Source: Pontiella desulfatans (GTDB lineage Bacteria; Verrucomicrobiota; Kiritimatiellia; Kiritimatiellales; Pontiellaceae). From it: a stretch of DNA of 64,000 bases. The notes under the pieces were generated by a model. It was not told the origin of the DNA. It ran no database searches and saw only the letters and a list, made by a program, of their open reading frames with translations. Made by a program: the position numbers and the translations under genes. Shown here one piece after another: positions 18,501-26,633 of the stretch (position 1 is the first letter of the stretch; every line of letters begins with the position of its first letter). Where the stretch lies: positions 3,596,001-3,660,000 of the forward strand of contig NZ_CAAHFG010000001.1 in NCBI RefSeq assembly GCF_900890425.1, in the 5' to 3' direction.

Positions 18501-20629
18501 GGCAGTTCATAGGCGTTCACGGCCGCGCCCACTTCATCGAGACGGCGGGAATCAGGCAGGTCATAGTTGCCGTTGGTGTTCATGAGCGGACACAGGAATC
18601 CACCCTCGGAATGCTCGTTCCAGGAATACATGGAAAAGGTGTTGGCCTCGCACTCCACCGGGTTTTCAACCACATAGTCCATCACCCGATTCATCAATTC
18701 GGTCAGGTCGCCTGGTTCCGGCTCCTGATAGTGTGTGTTTCCGCCATGTCCCTTTTCCGTGCGAGGCTCCGAGTTGACGCCGCAAGGCGCCGCTGGAATC
18801 AGCGCAGCGGAAAGGCTGCTTGCATTCTGGTCCCAATACGGCTCGATGTTGTCCGCCAAATCTGAAAACGGAGTTCCCGGCGGGGCCGTGCCGCCATATC
18901 CGCCGCGATAATCATTGCCCGCATCGAACCCGCCGCCGTCGATCCAATTGCTTTCATTACGCGCATGTGCCGGAACGGCCGATGCCACCAGATAAGGATC
19001 CGGGAGCCCGTCCGCAATAAAGGCATCGCGGATCACTTGAACCGCTGCGGCCAGATTGGTCACGGTCGATCCATCCGCCGGGTCGCCAAGCGTAACGGAA
19101 AGGTCTTTGTAGCTGATGAAGTAAATGATCGGTCGTCCATCGAGTACCGTCTGGTAGTTGGGTTGCTTCGCCTGCCAGACCATCTCTTCAACAGCGAGTT
19201 CAAACTCCGGCCAGTCATCGATCGAATCCAGCCGATACATCATCGCATAATTGATTTCCAACCGCCGCTCACTTTCGAGGAAGGCATCCAGGTTCCAGGT
19301 CAGCCCCCAACCGTTTCCGCCGGCCGAGGCCGGAGCCGTTCCGAAAATCCAATAATCGAGTTTTGCCCCTGCAGTTCCTGCAAAAGCGATCTCCTGCTCG
19401 GTGGCCTCCTGAGTCAGCGAAAACTCCTGCTCGGAATTAAACCAAACGGGGCCGACCGCCCCGTTGGCGGCGTGGTCGATCCATGGAACATCGTTGGTGT
19501 AGCGGCAGAAAAACGGAGCGCGCCAATTCCACTTTGCCGGAGCCAGGAACCCGTAATCGCCCGGCAAATAGCCCAGCTCCTGCGCCTGCGTAGCAGCCAT
19601 ACCGGAATACATATCCCAGCGGATCACGCCGATGGTCGGGCGGTTGACACCGGGGTTGTCGGTGCGGAAGCTCCAGATTTCGCCCCGGTTTGTGGTGGAG
19701 CCGGTCACTTCGTCCACCCGCCAATAATAGACCGTATTCGGTTGCAATACGCCGCTGTTAAAATCTGTCGCGGTTTGGTTTCCCTGAAAAGCCAGATTCT
19801 CAGCATCTGAGCTGAAGTAAACATTGTGGCTGCTCGCCCCTGTTCCGGCTGTCCAGCTCAGTTGATTCGAGCTGCCGGATGCAACCTGCGTGGTCAGGTC
19901 GGCCGGGCTCGGCGATTTGGCCAGAGCAGTATTAAGCTCTGCCGTCAGCACCAGATCCGTTCCGACGCTTCCGAAAAGAATCCGCCCTGCTCCGCCGAAG
20001 GCCGTGATCTTTCCCTGATCAATCAGCAGGCGAACCGCCATACGAGAGGAAGGATTGGTAATGGTCAACTGACCGTTCCCTATATCCAGCAGTCCCCCAT
20101 CCCCGAATTGCAGTGTGGAACAGACTGCCGCGCCGCCGTACAGATAAGCCGTGCCCACCGTATTGCTGTCAGCACCGATCTTCAGCGCGCTGCAGGAAAG
20201 CGTTCCGCCGGTCATGGTAAAATCGCCGCCGGCGGAGGAAAGGCCCACCTCCAGATGGCCGGAGAGCGTCACCGACCCATCGCGCACCAGCAGGTTGCCC
20301 GTGTGCGCAGCACTGGATGACCCGCAATAGATCGCCCAGGCATTCAGCGAACCGCCATCAACCGTCAGCGTAACCGACCCGGCATCCTGCCACCCTGCCG
20401 GCAGATAGACATTCCTGCAGACATGGCCGCCCGACACAACTTCAGGATCGTTCGACGTCAGGTAGACGTAGGCATGATCCCCGGATCCGGGCTCACTTCC
20501 GCCCTGCCAGTTTCCGCCGTTCGACCAGTCACGATCCTGCGTCCCCCGCCAGTTCGATGCATGCACCGGAAGCGTCAGAGCCAAAACGCACACTGCCAAT
20601 ATCCAACCCTTCAAAAAAACCGTCATCAC
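15575..20629 (-). CDS. Giant secreted multidomain sulfatase fusion
   Basis: 1684 residues. Signal peptide 1-24 (MMTVFLKGWILAVCVLALTL). 25-240: repetitive beta-structure typical of passenger-like or pectin-lyase-like regions (WRGTQDRDWSNGGNW; TMTGGTLSCSALKIG). 245-322: fibronectin-III-like (LSWTAGTGASSHNVYFSS; NTVYYWRVDEV). 327-705: a TIM-barrel-like region (TIGVIRWDMYSGM; DYWIFGTAP; IIYFISYKDLS; MYSWNEHSEGG) recalling GH99/WbsX-like proteins, assigned tentatively. 707-955: propeller-like repeats (DGAVYRTS, TGRVYKNF, DGYVYGPD). 963-1395: full S1 sulfatase with CSPSR, Cys about 1013, and FASDNGSNP. 1423-1437 and about 1590: TSP3-type DSDGDGMTDVDE and NLDGDAMSDVEE, then a closing beta domain. 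Such a chain could bind, cleave and desulfate one glycan. Site B lies just upstream. Confidence 0.88.
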   Translation of the reverse strand: MMTVFLKGWILAVCVLALTLPVHASNWRGTQDRDWSNGGNWQGGSEPGSGDHAYVYLTSNDPEVVSGGHVCRNVYLPAGWQDAGSVTLTVDGGSLNAWAIYCGSSSAAHTGNLLVRDGSVTLSGHLEVGLSSAGGDFTMTGGTLSCSALKIGADSNTVGTAYLYGGAAVCSTLQFGDGGLLDIGNGQLTITNPSSRMAVRLLIDQGKITAFGGAGRILFGSVGTDLVLTAELNTALAKSPSPADLTTQVASGSSNQLSWTAGTGASSHNVYFSSDAENLAFQGNQTATDFNSGVLQPNTVYYWRVDEVTGSTTNRGEIWSFRTDNPGVNRPTIGVIRWDMYSGMAATQAQELGYLPGDYGFLAPAKWNWRAPFFCRYTNDVPWIDHAANGAVGPVWFNSEQEFSLTQEATEQEIAFAGTAGAKLDYWIFGTAPASAGGNGWGLTWNLDAFLESERRLEINYAMMYRLDSIDDWPEFELAVEEMVWQAKQPNYQTVLDGRPIIYFISYKDLSVTLGDPADGSTVTNLAAAVQVIRDAFIADGLPDPYLVASAVPAHARNESNWIDGGGFDAGNDYRGGYGGTAPPGTPFSDLADNIEPYWDQNASSLSAALIPAAPCGVNSEPRTEKGHGGNTHYQEPEPGDLTELMNRVMDYVVENPVECEANTFSMYSWNEHSEGGFLCPLMNTNGNYDLPDSRRLDEVGAAVNAYELPKESVLVCVREDGAVYRTSTGSFDPVFAFDLTAGEDLVISAASDDRFVYGLLDNNGVVRADLLGGYFPDVQMIGTFSGAVGSLTGLDVKGGAVYAVDDTGRVYKNFSSTPEITLSGSGFVDIAAQSSVAFRGLYNNGGVYVWTRDQDDTYFNFSNNGGAAAIASESGNGYYALRDDGYVYGPDAKVFQGNFSSNAVDITVVNSNDLYTVADSGAVVRSLNGGGESTFGTLDAGASVFVAIDRVEISSGEQLARVPNVIVILTDDQGYTDLGIHGIDSNVDTPAMDTLVANGALMTDGYSSAPQCSPSRAGLLTGQYQNRFGFRTNNDTPLPLSETLNAERLRDSGYATGFVGKWHVSPSDVEYPRPDSEYEPSQRGFDDYWTGKRSPYTVNYDLSGASVSHQVVTDARNRITVQGEAAEAFIGRHADEPFYLHLALFGPHIPRIDTNDVYYTAFPELDYPDYGDDLDDVRRQGLALIKAMDDAVDGVMQKLRDLGIEEDTLILFASDNGSNPKFWETVPGADTLEKWTGSENIPRRGEKGSLWEGGINVPMWAYWKGTIPGGQVINDPVITLDFAATALKLARGAVPAEYDGVDLLPRLSGMTGAVERVEPLFWDWGNPGEGELAIRKGDWKMRRSGAGDYLFNIEDDPNELTNLVFQLPAKQEELEADLMAWQATLPSNGRAFMGDTAGDLAYIYGAPPHISAIASPDAPDTTDSDGDGMTDVDETAMGRNPNHAGDLAFEFNEPGEFRFYSEGDFEGWKPTSVTDPSTTNGLLVGQASNGGRFVHNALGFSADEVPYLLVRMRSPQATAFRFYWAHTDDDSFAGSRLFYSTYNSNLTETIIMPMAGDAEWDGRTITQLRFNPVNATADFEVDYISASAGNLDGDAMSDVEEAVAGTDAADAGSIFTLVPDESGDFKWNGKAGRSYTVWQSPELVPPDWSNATNIGVLATNQLIELSLPHSPTSGFYRVEVEYP

Positions 20630-20681
20630 AAAATCCTCTAATAATTACCGACCATCCGACCACGATTCCTGTTCAATTACC

Positions 20682-20716
20682 ATGACATCCCTGCCAGAAA
20701 TCAGGAGATTCCTGCC
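20682..20716 (+). promoter_or_regulatory. Operator-like direct repeat, site B
   Basis: ATGACATCCCTGCC (20682-20695) and GAGATTCCTGCC (20705-20716) place two CCTGCC cores 21 bp apart, 53-87 bp upstream of the giant sulfatase fusion start at 20629. Confidence 0.6.
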
Positions 20717-20780
20717 AGCAAAGAACACCGCATAAAACCTGCAACTTGAGCTCTACAATCATTTATGACAAAGTTTTTTC

Positions 20781-21026
20781 ATGGTCAAAAACCGTTACAA
20801 TCCAGACATCCACCACCGGCGCTCCATCCGGCTGAAAGGGCACAACTATGCCGACGGCGGGCTCTATTTTGTGACGCTCTGTGCGGATAAACGCCAGGAG
20901 TTGTTCGGACACATGAAAGCAACCGGCCAAGTGGCCGAAGAGTACTGGAAAATGCCGATCAACTCTGGCGGCCCCACATCACCCCGGGCGGCATGCTTGA
21001 CCATCTGGTGCAGAATGCAAATGTGA
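20781..21026 (+). pseudogene. REP-associated tyrosine transposase (RAYT/Y1), N-terminal relic
   Basis: NPDIHHRRSIRLKGHNYADG then GLYFVTLCADKRQELFG matches the start of TnpA-REP/Y1 transposases (consensus HHR.SIRLKGYDY...G.YFVT.C...R..LFG). After about residue 50 the reading changes to unrelated sequence, and the HUH motif and catalytic Tyr of a complete RAYT are missing. It is thus a truncated, frameshifted relic. A REP-like palindrome lies directly downstream. Confidence 0.75.
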
Positions 21027-21112
21027 AAGCGAAGGTGTTGAAAAGATCTGCCTGAAGTTTTCCAATGCCTGGAAAACCCCAAGGGGTAGCGTTCGCCTAC
21101 CCGAAGAATGAT

Positions 21113-21200
21113 TTGGAGTGCGCAAGTTCACTTGTGCTTTTCAAAACGCTCCGATTCACCGACCCGTTTTGAAAAGCTGAACTGAAGTTCAGTACTCCAA
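21113..21200. repeat. REP-like long imperfect palindrome
   Basis: Nested inverted repeats TTGGAGT...ACTCCAA (21113/21194), AGTTCA...TGAACT (21125/21178) and CTTTTCAAAACG...CGTTTTGAAAAG (21137-21148/21165-21176) make one 88-bp hairpin. It follows the RAYT relic, and RAYT enzymes are known to mobilise this kind of hairpin. Confidence 0.65.
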
Positions 21201-21201
21201 A

Positions 21202-21239
21202 AACTGAAAAGCCCCGGCGGGTACCGGGGCTTTTCAGTT
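21202..21239 (-). terminator. Strong intrinsic terminator of the PEP-CTERM gene
   Basis: AACTGAAAAGCCCCGG and CCGGGGCTTTTCAGTT form a perfect 16-bp stem with a 6-base loop, 22 bp after the stop of the gene 21262-21951. On the minus strand the stem runs into TTTTT, giving a classical intrinsic terminator. Confidence 0.8.
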
Positions 21240-21261
21240 CCAGCAGGAACATACTGAACCA

Positions 21262-21951
21262 TCAGATCATAAAACGGCGGCGGATGAACAGAACAGTGCC
21301 TCCAAACGCGGCAACCATCCCCAGCGTGGCCGGCTCAGGAATTGCGGTTACCTGCCAGTTGTCGCTCAGCAGCTGCGTGAGCGTGCCGACATCGTGTTCG
21401 TCCACAATGCGGATCCGAACCAGGATATCCTTCCCGACATCTCCGGCCACCGTCGTATAATCAAAGGTCAACTGTCCCAGATTATTGGCGGATTGGCTCG
21501 AAGCGAGATCACCGAACACAAAGTTGGAGGAAGGCCCGCTGACTTTCGTTCCGTCGATCCGAAATCCAGATTGATTCGCGTGAACCGCCAGATCGGATGC
21601 CGCGGCCACGCTTCCGAAACGCCAACCGAAATCGCCGGAAAAGGTGTAGGTTACCCCGGCCTCAGCCACAGCACCCAGACTGATGTCCATGCCGCTGAGA
21701 ATGGATGCCACACCATTAACATTCGTCTGGCTGGAATTGGCCGAAGCGAATCCATCGCCTTCGATACCCGCCAACGAACCATCGGTCTGAATGCCGGGCC
21801 CCGTTGAGCCGAACACAGGAGCCCCAAAGCTGGCGGAGTAGGGAGAACTGAAACCAGAATTGAACCCCTCGCTCCAGATCACCGAGGCCGAGGCGGATCC
21901 CGCAACAAGTATCAAGGCCGTAATGCCATGGTATAATATTCGTTTTCGCAT
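21262..21951 (-). CDS. PEP-CTERM secreted protein with EGFNSGFSSP domain
   Basis: 229 residues. Signal peptide 1-22 (MRKRILYHGITALILVAGSA). 25-200: a beta-rich domain beginning SEGFNSGFSSPYSASFGAPV, with FSGDFGWRFG in the middle and LLSDNWQVT at the end, shared with two other proteins in this region. C-terminus: IPEPATLGMVAAFGG, a hydrophobic stretch and RRR, which is a classic PEP-CTERM sorting signal processed by an exosortase (none in this window). It is probably exported and attached to, or released into, extracellular matrix. The domain function is unknown; a carbohydrate-binding role would fit but is only inferred. A strong terminator follows. Confidence 0.85.
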   Translation of the reverse strand: MRKRILYHGITALILVAGSASASVIWSEGFNSGFSSPYSASFGAPVFGSTGPGIQTDGSLAGIEGDGFASANSSQTNVNGVASILSGMDISLGAVAEAGVTYTFSGDFGWRFGSVAAASDLAVHANQSGFRIDGTKVSGPSSNFVFGDLASSQSANNLGQLTFDYTTVAGDVGKDILVRIRIVDEHDVGTLTQLLSDNWQVTAIPEPATLGMVAAFGGTVLFIRRRFMI

Positions 21952-22006
21952 TTTGGTTCCTTTTTAAATGACAAGAGGGGGTTGCTTAAACAACCCCATT
22001 TCCAAC

Positions 22007-23890
22007 CTAAAGCTGATTGATCTTAAACCGGAAGAACAGTTCGTCCTGACCCGAAACCTCATATTCCACAGCATCAAAATTCACATCGATCGTGATGTTG
22101 GTTGTCACCGCGCTCCAATTGGCATTGGTCCACTCTGTATTAACCAGATCCGGAGTCTGCTCAACGGTATAGATGATATCGGCATTGGGATCGGTGAGCT
22201 GGACATGAGTATAACGGGCGACACCGTTTGAGACCGACAGGGTCGGCAGCGTGCCCTGGTCGGCAGCATTGGTCGGGTTGCCCCCCAGACCATATTCATA
22301 GATGTTGGACAGCTCATCGCCGTCATCATCGTCATCCGCCCCGCCGACCAGGCCATAACCGACACTCCACTCTGCGTAACCCGCCTGCAGAACCGCAACA
22401 TCAACTACCGCCAGCCCGACAAATCCGCTGCCGTTAAGTGTCGCCAGTTGCGCAATCGCATTCTCCTTGGCGACATCCCGGAGATAAACCGCACCGGACG
22501 TATTGATTTGCAGATAGCTGTTCACCTCCGCAACCAAACCGAGCGCGGAATCTGTTGGCGATCCGCCCCACTGTCCGCTGTTTCCAAAATAATCCTGCCC
22601 GGATGATACTTCGTAAACCAGCCCGTCCGTCCGCGAAACGAAAACGAATCCTGACATATCACCGGCGACTTGCGTAATGCCATTGCTTACTGCTCCGCCC
22701 CCTTGAGACCAAAGGGTGGAGAATGCACCGGAGTCATATGTCACGACGCGAGAGAGCCCGCTGTCCGTGGTCACACCTGCAACCAGCTTACTTTCCTGGA
22801 AACTTAATGAATGATAGACTCCAGCCACCGTATTGCTGAACGTAAACGCGGCATTGGTGGAACTGTTCTGATAAACCCCTCCGTCATCGGCCAAAAACCA
22901 GAAGTCCGCTCCATCATGCGCAAAATCGATCAAGTCAGCATCTGCGGCATTCGTTAGAATATTCCGGGTAAAGTCAGAACCACCGATATTTCCATCCACC
23001 GTATGGTAGACATTGGTCAGCGGAATGTGGTTGACGCGGTATTCGCCCAGTACCGCGGTGTTTGTTGAGCTGGTGACCTGCCCGAAGGAGTAGAAGCTGC
23101 CGCCATACCCCAGCGCGCCAATCACATCGCCGACTTTAGTATTATCCTCCTCAACAATTGCGCCGTTATTCACATACGCCGAGGCTCCGTTCTGCGGATT
23201 ATAATAATAAGAAAGTCCATCCGCCCGCACACCGACCACCAGCGTTGCATTGGTTGGTCCCGGCTCCGGCTCAGGGACCCCAACGTCCACCAGCCAGTTA
23301 TCGGTCAGCAGCTGAGTGAGATTAGCCACGGCATTGGCATCTGCATGACGAACTCTGAGCGTAACGGTCTCTCCGACATCATCCTCAACCGTCGTATAAC
23401 TGAAGGTGACCGCATTCAGCGTTCCCGCAGCCTGTGCGCCATAATTAAAAGTAATCGGAGCATCGGTTACCCCGGTCTTGGCACCGATATTAAAACCGCT
23501 TTGACCGTTGTGAATGGACAGATCGCTCGCGGTGGTTGCATTACCATACCGCCAGCCGAAATCCCCCGTAAACGTGATGACCTCCCCGGCCTGTTGAATG
23601 GCATATCCCGTATCCACATCCATGCTGCCGATAATGACAACAGTCCCGTTGGTAGCTGATTGATTTACATTTGCCGCAGCAAATCCATCGCCTTCGATTC
23701 CGGCAATGGAACCGTCCGTAATGATACCCGGGTTGGTGTCTCCAAACACTGGAGTCCCCCAGGTTGCGGAATAAGGACTCGAAAATCCCGAATTAAATCC
23801 TTCCGCAAAAATATTTGAGCTCTGCGCCGAAGCCGATCCCGCGGCCAGCGCCAACGTTGGAATGATACTGAATAACGTACGTTTTCTCAT
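22007..23890 (-). CDS. Secreted EGFNSGFSSP-domain protein with propeller and TSP3 tail
   Basis: 627 residues from the ATG at 23890, preceded by AGGAGGCAGGAA; an upstream in-frame ATG lacks this. Signal peptide MRKRTLFSIIPTLALAAGSA. 20-205: EGFNSGFSSP domain (AEGFNSGFSSPYSATWGTPV; FTGDFGWRYG; LLTDNWLVD) ending in VPEPEPGP, which looks like a vestige of a PEP-CTERM junction. 210-500: propeller-like repeats (VVGVRADGLSYYY; DGLVYEVS; SGAVYLRD) like those in the giant sulfatase fusion. About 520-545: DDDDDGDELSNIYEYGLGGN, a TSP3-type calcium segment. C-terminal beta domain with YTVEQTPDLVNTEW. No enzyme motif is recognised; a surface binding or scaffold protein is likely. Confidence 0.8.
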   Translation of the reverse strand: MRKRTLFSIIPTLALAAGSASAQSSNIFAEGFNSGFSSPYSATWGTPVFGDTNPGIITDGSIAGIEGDGFAAANVNQSATNGTVVIIGSMDVDTGYAIQQAGEVITFTGDFGWRYGNATTASDLSIHNGQSGFNIGAKTGVTDAPITFNYGAQAAGTLNAVTFSYTTVEDDVGETVTLRVRHADANAVANLTQLLTDNWLVDVGVPEPEPGPTNATLVVGVRADGLSYYYNPQNGASAYVNNGAIVEEDNTKVGDVIGALGYGGSFYSFGQVTSSTNTAVLGEYRVNHIPLTNVYHTVDGNIGGSDFTRNILTNAADADLIDFAHDGADFWFLADDGGVYQNSSTNAAFTFSNTVAGVYHSLSFQESKLVAGVTTDSGLSRVVTYDSGAFSTLWSQGGGAVSNGITQVAGDMSGFVFVSRTDGLVYEVSSGQDYFGNSGQWGGSPTDSALGLVAEVNSYLQINTSGAVYLRDVAKENAIAQLATLNGSGFVGLAVVDVAVLQAGYAEWSVGYGLVGGADDDDDGDELSNIYEYGLGGNPTNAADQGTLPTLSVSNGVARYTHVQLTDPNADIIYTVEQTPDLVNTEWTNANWSAVTTNITIDVNFDAVEYEVSGQDELFFRFKINQL

Positions 23891-23990
23891 TTCCTGCCTC
23901 CTGTATTGATTCACAACATCCGGGACATCCCGAGCGTCCCCTCTTCCTAGCTATACCCAATAAACCATAGCGAAAAGAAGCGTTCCGGTA

Positions 23991-24021
23991 ATTCCCTGCC
24001 AAATTTCCCGACGATTCTGCC
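23991..24021 (+). promoter_or_regulatory. Operator-like direct repeat, site C
   Basis: ATTCCCTGCC (23991-24000) and GATTCTGCC (24013-24021) put two CTGCC cores 21 bp apart, about 100-130 bp upstream of the 22007-23890 gene. Confidence 0.5.
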
Positions 24022-24111
24022 AAGCCAGCCCGCTTGGATGTTTGGAATTTCAATCTCCCCGAGGCGTAACTACTCAGGTCGAAAAAGTGCCAATGGCACT
24101 ACATATTTTAG

Positions 24112-24214
24112 CCTTGGACGCAGTCCAAGGATTGCGCAGCCCCGATCCATTTGCCCTGAAGGGGCAAAACAATCCAGAGAGGCGCCAGTTGCCTGTGTTG
24201 CCCCTTCAGGGCAA
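24112..24214. repeat. Composite hairpin repeat
   Basis: CCTTGGAC-GCA-GTCCAAGG (24112-24130) is followed by TTGCCCTGAAGGGGCAA (24151-24167) and its exact reverse complement TTGCCCCTTCAGGGCAA (24198-24214). Each unit is a dyad and the last two also pair with each other. It fills the spacer between a sulfatase 3' end and the upstream control region of the 22007-23890 gene. No gene is seen in 23891-24303. Confidence 0.7.
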
Positions 24215-24303
24215 AAGCACGACCATTGCCAATACTATACGACAGAGTAAGGGTGCAAATGTTCAGTGCAGTCGCGCGGCTCGCTCGGCGATCGAGCCCT
24301 ACC

Positions 24304-25845
24304 TTACCTCTCCCGAAAACCCCAGCGCTTTTCGGCGAATTCGATCAGGCTGCTATGGAACCCGCCGTCATACTCCGGTACCGGAAGCTCGTTTTTCCAA
24401 TCGAGCAGCGCTTTGCGCAGCTCTGCGGCTTTTTCGGGCATTTCGCTGATAAGATTGTGGGTCTCATGGAATTCCTTGTCGGTATTATGCGCGCCCGGCT
24501 GTTCGAGCGACACATCAAACAGCAGTTCCTCGCCGTTTTCGTGCATCATGAATTTATACTTTCCGCTGATCACGGCGGCGGTGTTCATATAGCGCTGATA
24601 GATGTATCGGCTCGGTTCGCCTTTCTTTTTCCCCGTCAGGAACGGCATCAGGTTCACGCCGTCGAGCATGGAATCCTTTGCCGGATCGCTTCCTGCCAGC
24701 GCCACGGCAGTCGCCCCGGCATCGAGCGTGTTTACCGGCTTATCAAACACCTGCGGTTTAATGACATCTTTCCAATACACAAAATAAGGAACCCGCGCGC
24801 CGCCCTCGAAGATAATCCCTTTTGAGCCATGCCAGGGATCGTTCACCGACCCATCCCACGATTTTGTTCCCAACGGCGCGCCGTTGTCGCCCATGAAAAA
24901 GATGATGGTGTTGTCCAGCTCGCCTGTTTTTTCCAAGGTCTGGATGAGCTCGCCGACCCCGTTATCGATGCCTTTGAGTAAGGCCAATCCCTGTTGCCGC
25001 ACTTCGGCCTCCGTATAAGGCCGCGCATAATTGATTCGATTTTTATACGGCTTTTTGGTGTTGTCGTATCCCTTCGCCACCAGCTCTTCCACTGACAGCA
25101 CCTGATCCGTCAGTGAAGCCGGTGCATCCAGCGGTGAGTGCGGTCCGTAATAGGCGAGATACAGGAAAAACGGCTCCGCACCCTTCGCATGCCGTTCAAC
25201 AAAACGCTGCGCCAGCTCGGTCTGGAGCTGAAGGCGGAATTTATCCGCGTGGGATTTCTTCTCATAAATCTTGTAGTTGATTTCCTGCGGTTCGACCTCT
25301 TTACCGCTCACATCAAAGTTCGACCAGTATTTGTTTCCGGTTCCCTGCGCATATTCATCATAGCCGAAGCCCTGCGGCCGGTGCGCGTTAACCGCCTCGA
25401 CCGGCGCATCGGCCATGCTAGTGCAGCCGACCTGCTCAAACCATTTTTTCGTCTGACGGTTCGGCTCCAGGTGCCATTTGCCGACGTGGCCGGTTTTATA
25501 CCCCAGCTTCTTCAGGCGCGAAGCGATAGACGTCTCACTCTTCGGCAACGGCCCTTCGCCGTTGGCCTCCATCGCAAACTTTTGCTGGTACCGCCCCGTC
25601 ACAATGCCCGCCCGCGACGGCACGCACTGCGGCGCCGTGCAGTAGGCCTGCGTCATCAGCGCACCGCCGGACGTCAGCTTATGGATGTTCGGCATATCGA
25701 CCTCATCGCGCATATCCGTTGCTTCGAGATCGTTAAAACCATGGTCATCCGTAACAATAAAAATGATGTTCGGTTGTTTCGCCGCCACAAGGCCGGTCGC
25801 CATCAACCCCAATGAGAGCACTACCCACTTCAGTCTATTTTTCAT
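24304..25845 (-). CDS. Secreted S1-family sulfatase
   Basis: 513 residues from the ATG at 25845, which opens the signal peptide MKNRLKWVVLSLGLMATGLV (cleaved near AA-KQPN). Fold start NIIFIVTDDHGFNDLEATD; formylglycine motif CVPSR, Cys about 74; VGKWHLEPN and FFMGDNGAPLG follow. This pattern (TGRYQQKF, LEPNR, GDNGAPLG) is shared with the truncated sulfatase at the right edge of the window, so the two are probably the same subfamily. Site D, a single operator-like motif, lies 36-51 bp upstream. Confidence 0.9.
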   Translation of the reverse strand: MKNRLKWVVLSLGLMATGLVAAKQPNIIFIVTDDHGFNDLEATDMRDEVDMPNIHKLTSGGALMTQAYCTAPQCVPSRAGIVTGRYQQKFAMEANGEGPLPKSETSIASRLKKLGYKTGHVGKWHLEPNRQTKKWFEQVGCTSMADAPVEAVNAHRPQGFGYDEYAQGTGNKYWSNFDVSGKEVEPQEINYKIYEKKSHADKFRLQLQTELAQRFVERHAKGAEPFFLYLAYYGPHSPLDAPASLTDQVLSVEELVAKGYDNTKKPYKNRINYARPYTEAEVRQQGLALLKGIDNGVGELIQTLEKTGELDNTIIFFMGDNGAPLGTKSWDGSVNDPWHGSKGIIFEGGARVPYFVYWKDVIKPQVFDKPVNTLDAGATAVALAGSDPAKDSMLDGVNLMPFLTGKKKGEPSRYIYQRYMNTAAVISGKYKFMMHENGEELLFDVSLEQPGAHNTDKEFHETHNLISEMPEKAAELRKALLDWKNELPVPEYDGGFHSSLIEFAEKRWGFRER

Positions 25846-25880
25846 CCGAACAAAATAGAACATTCATCCGGCATAGGCTA

Positions 25881-25896
25881 GGACATCCCCGCCACG
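25881..25896 (+). promoter_or_regulatory. Operator-like motif, site D
   Basis: GGACATCCCCGCCACG reads CGTGGCGGGGATGTCC towards the sulfatase start at 25845, a one-base variant of the TGGCAGGRWTGTC consensus. No second copy is clear at the 20-21 bp position. Confidence 0.4.
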
Positions 25897-25928
25897 AAAT
25901 GGAACTAAACCGCCATTGCGACAGCCAT

Positions 25929-26633
25929 CTAGTTCAACAGAAGCCCTAAAGCCTTTGAATTTGCTTCCAACCCGTCACGTCGATGTTGTGGAAGAGTTGC
26001 GCCGGCCGTTCCTGTGACGGTGACGTTCCAGTTATCGGTCAACAGTTCCACCGAGCCGTCTACCGAGTTTTCTCCATGCAGCGTCAGGGAAAGCTGGATC
26101 GGTTTTCCGATATCCTGCTTAACCGTCGTATACGAGAACGACAATGGGGTAAACCGGTGCTCCCCATCCGTGCGCTCCCCAAAATTAAAAGGATAGGAAC
26201 TCCCGAATACCTGGCCATCCACACCCACCTTGAAACCGTTTTTGTTGGGTTTAAATGAATAATCTGACTGCGCGCCCTCCCGGCTCGCATTGCGCCACCC
26301 GAAATCTCCGGTAAAGGAATAGGTCACACCGGCCTCAGTGACCTCACCCAGGTTTACATTGTGACAGCAAACCAGCTTGGGTGTGCCCACGGGCTTCGCT
26401 GTGACCTTCATCACGCAGAACCCGTCTCCTTCGGTTCCGGCAGTTCCTCCATCCCCGGCCGGCCGGATTTCTGAACGGGTTACCCCCCAAACACCCCGGC
26501 CCCAGGAATCGTCCGTCCATGGGCTCGAAAATCCGGAATTAAACCCCTCGAAAAAAAAGTCAACCCCGCCCGCTTCCACCTGAGCTCCCGCTAAGGCAGA
26601 CAGCAATACGATCACACAACAGCCATTCCGCAT
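25929..26633 (-). CDS. Secreted EGFNSGFSSP-domain protein without anchor
   Basis: 234 residues from the ATG at 26633 (MRNGCCVIVLLSALAGAQVE, signal peptide); an upstream in-frame start adds 12 polar residues. Nearly the whole mature chain is the EGFNSGFSSP domain: FFFEGFNSGFSSPWTDDSWG, TGDFGWRNAS, FSYTTVKQDIG, LLTDNWNVTV. It lacks the PEP-CTERM signal of its paralogue and ends with an unrelated polar tail; I checked for a frame-shifted PEP-CTERM and found none. It lies between two sulfatase genes on the same strand. Function unknown. Confidence 0.75.
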   Translation of the reverse strand: MRNGCCVIVLLSALAGAQVEAGGVDFFFEGFNSGFSSPWTDDSWGRGVWGVTRSEIRPAGDGGTAGTEGDGFCVMKVTAKPVGTPKLVCCHNVNLGEVTEAGVTYSFTGDFGWRNASREGAQSDYSFKPNKNGFKVGVDGQVFGSSYPFNFGERTDGEHRFTPLSFSYTTVKQDIGKPIQLSLTLHGENSVDGSVELLTDNWNVTVTGTAGATLPQHRRDGLEANSKALGLLLN

